Source of the DNA: Planctomycetaceae bacterium
GTDB taxonomy: Bacteria > Planctomycetota > Planctomycetia > Pirellulales > Pirellulaceae
Reading direction: 5' to 3'
Length of the DNA: 13,694 nucleotides
Assembly (NCBI GenBank): GCA_018658605.1
Contig: JABHUV010000392.1
Coordinates: forward strand, 1-13,694
Position 1 is the first letter of the stretch. The number at the start of each line of letters is the position of its first letter. The notes below the pieces were generated by a model that made no database searches, was not told the DNA's origin, and saw only the letters and a list, made by a program, of their open reading frames with translations. Positions 8,271 to 13,694 of this stretch are shown here, piece by piece. Position numbers and translations under genes: made by a program.

Positions 8271-9461
8271 CTAAGGTGTGGTTTCCAATTGTAACTGCGT
8301 TAGTTCCGGCAAACAGCGATAACGAATCGGCTGTAAACCGCTAATGCCGCGAGTCACATGTAATGTCGTCTCACGTTGATAAAACACACCACTCGCATAT
8401 CGCACGCCGTAGAGGCTAGGAGTCACGATCGGCCCGACAAACGGGACGCGGATTTGCCCACCATGGGCGTGACCGGCGAGCATCAGATCAAATCCATGAT
8501 TCTGCCCCCAGCCAAACAGATCAGGCGTATGTACCACAGCTAAACGTAAGTCAACTTTTCCAGCCGGAATATCTGGCGCATTTCCAATCCATGGTTGTTC
8601 ATTTCCGGATAACAAAACCCGATATCCTTGAACCTCTCGAACGACGGATTTCCCGCCAAGGTCAATACACCCCGCCCGCGCCATCGCCTGTCTAACAATA
8701 TCACTGCTCTGATGGCGAATATCATGGTTTCCCAACACATAATACACGTTTCCTTGATTTGCAATAATTGAGAACAAATCCTCGATCCATGGTAGCGACT
8801 CAGGGTTATCAATAATATCGCCTGTCACCACCACCAAATCAGAATTCAAGCTAACAACACGTTCCATCAAAAATTCAAAATACGCTTTGCCTAGCATTCC
8901 CGTCAGGTGCAAATCCGAAAAGTGTGTGATGGTCATTCCATTGAGTGCCGCTGGTAATCGTTCCATTAAGATCGATTTCACATTGACCTCTAACTTTTGC
9001 ACTTCATTCCAGCCGAATCGAGACCAACACAGGACGGAACCCGCGGACACACTATGGATTTCAACTACCGCTTGTACATCAATACAACACCTCCTCAGTA
9101 ACGACCATCGTGATTCGCAGCGATCCCGCCACACATGTAAAACACGCAACCCACCTGTAACAACAAGCACTGCTATGACCACTGCGTAATACCCAACACC
9201 GCTCAGAACCTGCGAACTTACCAATACAATCGGCGCCCCTAATACTGATCCATCTTGATCTGGCTGGTATGAGATCCAAGCAATTGCCGGATAAACACCT
9301 CCGATGAATGCCCCCAAATAGATAAACTTTTTAATAACCCGTTCCCAGCGGTGGGTAATTCCGGATCCCTGTAGGCGATTCATGGCAATCGTGCAAATCG
9401 CGATATGACCGAGCATTGCCGCTATATAGATCAGACAATTCAGCAGCAGAGTGGCGAACAT
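8271..9461 (-). CDS. Membrane-anchored calcineurin-like metallophosphoesterase
   Basis: A 396-residue protein. The N-terminal part has three hydrophobic segments (about 4-27, 44-64 and 75-108) that anchor it in the membrane. The rest is a metallophosphoesterase domain with all family motifs in order: SDLHL with D183 and H185, GDIID with D215, GNHD at 244-247, H311 in AVVHTPD, and GHAHGG at 330-335. These residues bind the two metal ions, so it should be an active phosphohydrolase. The layout resembles YkuE/LpxG-type enzymes, some of which cleave UDP-diacylglucosamine in lipid A synthesis, but membership in that function is not shown here. The ATG directly abuts the TAA of the upstream sensor gene with no spare base and no own ribosome site, which implies translational coupling. 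Confidence 0.88.
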   Translation of the reverse strand: MFATLLLNCLIYIAAMLGHIAICTIAMNRLQGSGITHRWERVIKKFIYLGAFIGGVYPAIAWISYQPDQDGSVLGAPIVLVSSQVLSGVGYYAVVIAVLVVTGGLRVLHVWRDRCESRWSLLRRCCIDVQAVVEIHSVSAGSVLCWSRFGWNEVQKLEVNVKSILMERLPAALNGMTITHFSDLHLTGMLGKAYFEFLMERVVSLNSDLVVVTGDIIDNPESLPWIEDLFSIIANQGNVYYVLGNHDIRHQSSDIVRQAMARAGCIDLGGKSVVREVQGYRVLLSGNEQPWIGNAPDIPAGKVDLRLAVVHTPDLFGWGQNHGFDLMLAGHAHGGQIRVPFVGPIVTPSLYGVRYASGVFYQRETTLHVTRGISGLQPIRYRCLPELTQLQLETTP

Positions 9462-11219
9462 TTAAGAATTAGAACCGGATGCAGGCGATGAACTTCCATG
9501 CAATTTGAGAACCGTTTCCATAACGTCCAAGAGCTGGACAAGTCGAAACGGTTTATACAAAATAGCATTCGCATGTAATCCTGCTTGCCGCGATTTAACA
9601 ATCGAATGCCCTGGGTCATAACCAAAGCCTGTCATTAGAATAAGTGGGACGACGTCCAGCATTTCCTGCAACCGCAACATTAATTGATACCCACTGAAAT
9701 CTGGTAATCCAATATCGGAGATTATCGCATTATAGCTTTCATTGCTATCGGTGTTGCGAACCATAAAAACCGCTTCGCCTCCGGTCTCAGCAGTCTCGAC
9801 GATACAGCCGAAGCGTTCCAACAATGAATGGGCGTCGTTACGCACCGATTCGTCGCTGTCAACAACCAACACTCGCTGTCCAATCAAAAACGGATGGCGT
9901 TCAAGAGCAACACCCGAGGGAACTGCCTCGGCCGGAGCCATATCCTGACCAATCTTATGAATCACTTGCCGCACATCCCGCGCGTTTCGTAAAATTCTAC
10001 GCAAACGCTTTTCGACTTCCGGCGCGTGGCCAATATAACATTCCATCACGTTAACCGCGTCGTTAAGAATCTTATCTATCGGCAGGGCGACTTCACGGTG
10101 AATTGCCTCGACGCTTTTTTGAGCAGCATTCGTTTTCTGAGCTACTAGTAAATCAAGCGTATTGAGTGCTACGGCAATGTTACGCACAAATAGTTCCAAA
10201 AAGTGCATATCACTTTCTGAGAACGAATCCTCTTCGGGGCTCTCCACATTAAACGTACCAATCACAACGGATTGCCATTTCAGCGGTACCGTTAAAGAGC
10301 TTTTGGCACCACTGAACGATTGAATAAATAGGGGATCATTCGCTACGTCCTCAACTAAATAACTTTCACCCGTCGCAGCCACATATCCAGTCACCCCATT
10401 GGCTTGCTTACTGACTACCAAAGAACGTTCTGCAGCTTCCTTGTCGATTCCAGCCGACAACAATCCTTGTAGTTTCCCCGTCCCTTGGTCTAGCAAGCGA
10501 ATTTCCACATAGTCATAAGCCAAAATGGATTGCGTATAGTGCAGGATATTTGATTTCAGCAATTCAATTCGATCTTGCACATCCATATGGAACACTTCTT
10601 CCGGCGACAAGTTGGACAGCTCAACTCCCGCTTCATGAATTGCATTCAATTTTTGCCGATATCGTTCGTCCGAAGTTACATCCTGAACGAACACCAATAT
10701 TTCTAAAGGCTCCTCAGACTCGACAGCATCTGACGCCACATTGGAATCGTTCATTAAGTTGGCTTGCACACGAAAAAACTGTTCCTCTTTTGATTTAATC
10801 AAACATCGCGCCGCACGAGATGATTTGATTGTTTTTAGACACGGGCATTTCATTCCCCCGATAATTTCTCCGTCACCCAAAGCATCATAAAGATTAAGGC
10901 CGACTGCATTTTCGCACTCGGCCCAGGTGTTCAGTTGTTGGTTTGCCCATAAAACATTTTGTTTTTCGTCGACGATCGCTACTCCCTGTGGAATTTGCTG
11001 TGTCGCTCGAATCAAGTCACTGATTCCACTTAGATTCGAACCATCACCGCTGCGACCCATAAAGACGCCGTCAAAACATTGCTCTCGCATGAGACGGCGA
11101 GCATCGTTCCAAGTCGCGGCGACTTCTAGATCTGCCGCGTTACACAAGTTCTCCGCTACTGACGAATCAGCTTCTGCGGACGATCCTACGACTAATATTT
11201 TGACGCGTTCAGTCAACAC
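9462..11219 (-). CDS. Multidomain signalling protein: pseudo-receiver, PAS, GAF, DHp-like, receiver; no ATPase domain
   Basis: A 585-residue soluble protein. Residues 1-65 look like a receiver fold that has lost its phosphorylation Asp (FDGVFMG in place of the usual D-containing strand). A PAS domain spans about 75-190 and holds a Cys cluster (C125, C127, C139). A GAF domain spans about 205-360. Residues 368-425 are helical, and HREVALPIDKIL (H374) resembles the DHp phospho-histidine box of histidine kinases. No HATPase_c domain (N, G1, G2 boxes) follows. Residues 447-573 form a complete receiver: acidic D454/D456, phospho-acceptor D502 in SDIGLPD, T530 and K556 in YKPF. It probably relays a redox or ligand signal by partner phosphorylation. 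The start is GTG with GGAG six bases upstream; a GTG four codons earlier lacks a ribosome site, and a TTG lies one codon later. The tail end abuts the phosphoesterase gene. Confidence 0.85.
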   Translation of the reverse strand: MLTERVKILVVGSSAEADSSVAENLCNAADLEVAATWNDARRLMREQCFDGVFMGRSGDGSNLSGISDLIRATQQIPQGVAIVDEKQNVLWANQQLNTWAECENAVGLNLYDALGDGEIIGGMKCPCLKTIKSSRAARCLIKSKEEQFFRVQANLMNDSNVASDAVESEEPLEILVFVQDVTSDERYRQKLNAIHEAGVELSNLSPEEVFHMDVQDRIELLKSNILHYTQSILAYDYVEIRLLDQGTGKLQGLLSAGIDKEAAERSLVVSKQANGVTGYVAATGESYLVEDVANDPLFIQSFSGAKSSLTVPLKWQSVVIGTFNVESPEEDSFSESDMHFLELFVRNIAVALNTLDLLVAQKTNAAQKSVEAIHREVALPIDKILNDAVNVMECYIGHAPEVEKRLRRILRNARDVRQVIHKIGQDMAPAEAVPSGVALERHPFLIGQRVLVVDSDESVRNDAHSLLERFGCIVETAETGGEAVFMVRNTDSNESYNAIISDIGLPDFSGYQLMLRLQEMLDVVPLILMTGFGYDPGHSIVKSRQAGLHANAILYKPFRLVQLLDVMETVLKLHGSSSPASGSNS

Positions 11220-11259
11220 TCAACTCCACGGTTACAGCATCTTACCCGAGCGAGATTTT

Positions 11260-11282
11260 CCACCATATCCATTAAATGGTGG
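11260..11282. repeat. Inverted repeat upstream of the sensor gene, possible operator
   Basis: CCACCAT (11260-11266) and ATGGTGG (11276-11282) form a perfect 7-base inverted repeat with a nine-base spacer. It lies 41-63 bases upstream of the GTG start of the sensor gene, a normal place for an operator or a leader hairpin. It has no adjoining T-tract, so it is not a terminator. Confidence 0.4.
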
Positions 11283-11497
11283 CTTCTCTAACATCGACTG
11301 CCGTAAAGTGAAAAATCCACTCTTATTCGCTTAGAAACACGCGTTCCGCTAACTTGGCAACAACGTTCACCGCTCTAAGCAACGCCAATATTATTAGTTT
11401 CTTTATACTCTCGTTAACAATCACCTCAACTACCGGCCCACAAAAAAAACTACCAAATATCACATTTTTAGTTCCTGCCCGTCATAACCCGACTCCG

Positions 11498-11513
11498 AAC
11501 AATGAATATTGTT
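11498..11513. repeat. Short AT-rich inverted repeat AACAAT-N4-ATTGTT
   Basis: A perfect 6-base inverted repeat with a four-base GAAT spacer, about 90 bases upstream of the acidic-tail gene. It could be a regulator site for that gene. A repeat this short can also arise by chance in AT-rich spacer sequence. Confidence 0.3.
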
Positions 11514-11601
11514 GTACCCACCTCAGTTTAGGCGATAAATATTACAACCTCTTTTAATTCTCTTCGCCCGCAAACATCACCACGCCTTCACTGGTCAGAC
11601 C

Positions 11602-12054
11602 ATGTTAAAAGCGCTAATACTCGGACTCGCAATTTCATGCCTGCTGCTTGGTATTGAATGCTTAGCCGTCGAACAAATCAAACTCGCTCAGGGTGACTCC
11701 CGAGTAGTGGTCATTCCGGAAATATTTGGATGGCTCCTGATTGGCATTGGCAGTAGCACAACCCTATACACATTAATCAACCGATCATCGTCACCGGCAA
11801 GCACCGATGACGACTTGAATTTCTCCACCGCCATTGACGCCGACGATGCTTCGGATTCGCATCACCAATGGGACACCACCGACTATGAAATAACTGAACA
11901 TTACGACGACGAAGAGGACAATGAGCGTGAGGAACAATATCCTTACGATGAAGAAGACTACTTTGAAACTATCGAGGAAAATGAATCCGATCCGGAGTTC
12001 GACCTTGAAAAATTCAATCAACAGTTTGACGTCGACGAGTTACTTGAAGAATAA
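11602..12054 (+). CDS. Small membrane protein with a very acidic C-terminal tail
   Basis: A 150-residue protein of no family I can name. Two hydrophobic helices, about residues 1-23 and 39-60, are joined by a short loop of about 15 residues. Residues 68-150 form a tail with 36 Asp/Glu and only two Lys/Arg, also rich in Tyr, Asn and Gln, and likely unstructured. Two-helix small membrane proteins with a similar N-terminal look (MLKALILGLAISCLLLGIEC) occur in Pirellulales, so the membrane part may be a conserved lineage protein while the tail varies. With a short loop, both ends should lie on the same side of the membrane. The ATG follows AGACC with no Shine-Dalgarno; the protein-like hydrophobic start supports this codon. 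It is followed 69 bases later by the DCC gene on the same strand. Confidence 0.7.
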   Translation: MLKALILGLAISCLLLGIECLAVEQIKLAQGDSRVVVIPEIFGWLLIGIGSSTTLYTLINRSSSPASTDDDLNFSTAIDADDASDSHHQWDTTDYEITEHYDDEEDNEREEQYPYDEEDYFETIEENESDPEFDLEKFNQQFDVDELLEE

Positions 12055-12087
12055 TTAAATCAGCGATATTAAATGTATTCGAGATGG

Positions 12088-12093
12088 TACAAT
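12088..12093 (+). promoter_or_regulatory. Possible -10 box upstream of the DCC-family gene
   Basis: TACAAT lies 30 bases before the GTG start in the short spacer after the acidic-tail gene. No good -35 box is seen at the right distance, so the gene may instead be co-transcribed with its neighbour. Confidence 0.2.
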
Positions 12094-12123
12094 TTCCGTG
12101 CCCGAGTCAATTAGGGAACAACC

Positions 12124-12540
12124 GTGTATAAAATGGCCCAACTCCCCACACCTACTGACCACCCGACTGCCGACGTCATTATCTATGATGGTCAGTGTCA
12201 GTTCTGTACGCGCCAAGTCCATCGCCTGCACCGCTGGGACGGTAAAAACCGCCTAACTTTCGTCTCCCTGCATGACGAGAGTGTGGCTGAACATTATCCC
12301 GACTTACTGCACGAGGAGCTAATGCAAGCAATGGTGCTTATTGACCAAAAAGGCCAACGGCACCACGGCGCGTTTGCCGTCCGCGTGATCTCCCGCAGGC
12401 TGCCTCGACTATGGGGCGTCGTACCGTTGCTACACATCCCTTTTTCCATGCCTTTATGGCGCGCAGGATATAAATGGTTAGCCAAACGGCGTTACCGCCT
12501 CAATTGCGACGACGGTAATTGCGATATCCATTTTCGGTAG
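12124..12540 (+). CDS. DCC/DUF393 family thiol-disulfide oxidoreductase-like protein
   Basis: A 138-residue protein of the DCC (DUF393, PF04134) family, named for its conserved Asp and two Cys. YDGQCQFC at 21-28 carries D22, C25 and C28, giving a thioredoxin-like CxxC that suggests thiol-disulfide exchange, although most members lack a measured activity. The second family block, MVLIDQKGQRHHGAFAV (70-86), is also present, as is the hydrophobic part around GVVPLLHIPFSMPLW (98-112). A second Cys pair, C128 and C133, lies in the tail CDDGNC. The start is taken as GTG at 12124 because AGGGA (12113-12117) lies six bases upstream; the ATG at 12133 would be 15 bases away. The gene ends six bases before the convergent purQ. 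Confidence 0.88.
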   Translation: MYKMAQLPTPTDHPTADVIIYDGQCQFCTRQVHRLHRWDGKNRLTFVSLHDESVAEHYPDLLHEELMQAMVLIDQKGQRHHGAFAVRVISRRLPRLWGVVPLLHIPFSMPLWRAGYKWLAKRRYRLNCDDGNCDIHFR

Positions 12541-12546
12541 AGGGGC

Positions 12547-13323
12547 CTACGAAAAATATTCAACGGCATTACGAAAAATAGCCATGCCGGCACCTTCGTC
12601 TTGCAGTCCTTCACGCGTCCAACGGGGATGCTGAGTACCATCAATAAATCGCTCGGGATGCGGCATCAAGCCGAATACTCGTCCAGATGTGTCACACACG
12701 CCGGCAACATTTAATTCGGCTCCGTTTGGGTTATCCGGAAATCCCGCCGCATCTTCTCCTGCAGGTGTCGTATACGCCAATGCTAATTGACCGTTGCTTT
12801 GTAAACTAGCAGCAACCTGCTCACCATCCATAACAAACCGCCCTTCCGCATGCGCAATCGGTAAATATATCTGGTCCATTCCCCGTAGAAATACACACTT
12901 GTCCGAGGTCGTCTTTAAATGAACCCAACGATCTTCGTAACGACCATGGTCATTCCAACACAGCGTCGCCGGAGGATCACCATTTTCATTATCATCCAGC
13001 AAGATCCCTGACTTAATGAGTACTTGAAAACCATTACAGATACCCAGCAACAGTTTATCGCTAACTTTAAACTCCTGCATCACCTCCGCTAAATGATTAC
13101 GCATCTGATTTGCCAGAATCCGTCCAGCAGCAACATCGTCACCGTAACTAAACCCACCGGGGATACAGAGAATCTGGAAATCCTTCGTCAAATCAGGATT
13201 TTCAAGGATTCGATTAATATGAATGCGCTGCGTCTCCGCACCCGCCCGCTCGAAAGCATGGGCGGTTTCAAAATCACAGTTCGTACCCGGTGCACGTAAA
13301 ACTAAAACTCGTGGTGTTGCCAT
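12547..13323 (-). CDS. purQ: Phosphoribosylformylglycinamidine synthase, glutaminase subunit (PurQ)
   Basis: A 258-residue class I glutamine amidotransferase. It releases ammonia from glutamine for PurL, which converts FGAR to FGAM, the fourth step of purine synthesis in the cytoplasm. The nucleophile is C96 in LLLGICNGFQ, and the other catalytic residues are H222 and E224 in MPHPER. The N-terminal strand VLVLRAPGTNCDFET, the GGFSYGDDVAAG block (56-67) and the HAEGRF block (158-163) are all PurQ signatures. It is somewhat longer than the roughly 227-residue Bacillus form, mostly in the middle. It follows purL by 51 bases on the same strand, with the purine-rich GCAGAGAGAAAA just before the ATG, so the two are almost surely co-transcribed. 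The third subunit, PurS, is not in the window. Confidence 0.97.
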   Translation of the reverse strand: MATPRVLVLRAPGTNCDFETAHAFERAGAETQRIHINRILENPDLTKDFQILCIPGGFSYGDDVAAGRILANQMRNHLAEVMQEFKVSDKLLLGICNGFQVLIKSGILLDDNENGDPPATLCWNDHGRYEDRWVHLKTTSDKCVFLRGMDQIYLPIAHAEGRFVMDGEQVAASLQSNGQLALAYTTPAGEDAAGFPDNPNGAELNVAGVCDTSGRVFGLMPHPERFIDGTQHPRWTREGLQDEGAGMAIFRNAVEYFS

Positions 13324-13374
13324 TTTTCTCTCTGCTTAAATCTAATTGGACTCGACGGCAAAGCGCCGCGTAAT

Positions 13375-13694
13375 CTACCACCGTAGCGGTGATTGCCAAG
13401 CTTCTTTCAATTCCGCAATTGGTAAATCGACAGCAACAGCGTCGCCGTGGAAGATAGACAATTGCTCTGTTTCGTTGACCGCCCCCAGCAATTTACAAAC
13501 TACGCCGGACATCGTCGCTTCAAATGCTTCTTGATTTTCGGGTTTTACTTCACAGACAAACCGCGTGTTGGATTCCGAAAACAGTTTCGTAACCAACTCA
13601 GTTTCACCGTCGAACTCGCCATCCGTTTCGACATTGGCCAAATCAACGTTTGCTCCTAACCCCCCAGCAAACGCCATTTCTGCTAATCCAACCG
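13375..13694 (-). CDS. purL: Phosphoribosylformylglycinamidine synthase, synthetase subunit (PurL), C-terminal end
   Basis: Only the last 105 or so residues are visible; the frame stays open to the window edge and ends in TAG at 13375-13377. Upstream of an internal Met the frame reads VGLAEMAFAGGLGA, a well-known PurL C-domain run, followed by LFSESNTRFVCEV, which belongs to the ATP-binding part of the AIRS/PurL C-terminal domain. This fits the small-type PurL that works with separate PurQ and PurS, in line with purQ directly downstream. The enzyme uses ATP and ammonia to make FGAM from FGAR. The end, about 60 residues past the SESNTRF motif and closing with EAWQSPLRW, looks natural, not truncated. 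Confidence 0.95.
   Translation of the reverse strand, partial: VGLAEMAFAGGLGANVDLANVETDGEFDGETELVTKLFSESNTRFVCEVKPENQEAFEATMSGVVCKLLGAVNETEQLSIFHGDAVAVDLPIAELKEAWQSPLRW

Larger units (their letters stand above)
11220..11601. other. Intergenic region without a convincing gene, two inverted repeats
   Basis: This divergent gap of about 380 bases separates the sensor gene (-) and the acidic-tail gene (+). It should contain both promoters, but I could not place paired -35/-10 boxes with confidence. It holds two inverted repeats, listed separately, and AT-rich tracts such as TATTATTAGTTTCTTTATA (from about 11389) and a run of eight A at about 11442-11449. The frame open on the plus strand at 11354-11557 starts at TTG, has no ribosome site and no recognisable family, so I do not call it a gene. 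A small RNA is possible but not supported. Confidence 0.5.

Noticed and set aside
11354..11557. A 67-codon plus-strand frame in the gap before the acidic-tail gene.
   Set aside because: It begins at TTG, has no ribosome site, and its protein is low-information with no recognisable fold. The stretch looks like AT-rich spacer.
11791..12021. A hydrophobic minus-strand frame opposite the acidic tail.
   Set aside because: Reading GAA/GAC codons backwards gives Phe/Val/Ile runs, so the apparent membrane protein is an artefact of the acidic tail.
1..13694. Mobile elements, CRISPR arrays, tRNA or rRNA genes, or a defence island.
   Set aside because: I saw no transposase motifs, regularly spaced repeats, tRNA-like cloverleaf or rRNA signatures; gene content is metabolic, transport and signalling.

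Overview
The window looks like a piece of chromosome from a planctomycete, most likely of the Pirellulaceae type. The strongest sign is an adjacent pair of genes for a DUF1501 protein with a twin-arginine leader and a PSCyt1/DUF1549/DUF1553 protein. These families are greatly expanded in Planctomycetes and uncommon elsewhere. Base composition looks moderate by eye, not GC-rich. I see no phage, transposon, CRISPR, rRNA or tRNA signature.

Layout. Positions 1-1105 (+) hold the C-terminal part of a sodium:solute symporter and a coupled 71-residue one-helix membrane protein. Positions 1115-5437 (-) hold the planctomycete pair: first a large secreted protein with two CxxCH motifs and an inserted golvesin-like beta domain, then the DUF1501 protein. 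A 131-base divergent control region separates it from a GntP-type permease (5569-7125, +), which is followed by a SAM-dependent O-methyltransferase-like gene (7192-8160, +). These transporters and secreted proteins could form a catabolic neighbourhood for an organic acid or sugar acid, but no substrate can be read from the sequence.

Positions 8271-11219 (-) form a clear two-gene operon. It encodes a multidomain signalling protein (degenerate receiver, PAS, GAF, DHp-like helices, intact receiver, but no histidine-kinase ATPase domain) and, directly abutting it, a membrane-anchored calcineurin-like metallophosphoesterase. A stretch of about 380 bases without a convincing gene follows, containing two inverted repeats. 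Then come a small membrane protein with a strikingly acidic tail (11602-12054, +) and a DCC/DUF393 thiol-disulfide oxidoreductase-like protein (12124-12540, +).

The right end (12547-13694, -) is purine biosynthesis: purL (only its 3' end is in the window) followed by purQ, the synthetase and glutaminase subunits of FGAM synthase.

I see no complete, obviously new multi-gene system. The items most worth a second look are the ATPase-less sensor/phosphoesterase pair, the acidic-tail membrane protein, the small partner of the symporter, and the unusual domain insertions in the DUF1549/DUF1553 protein and the GntP permease.
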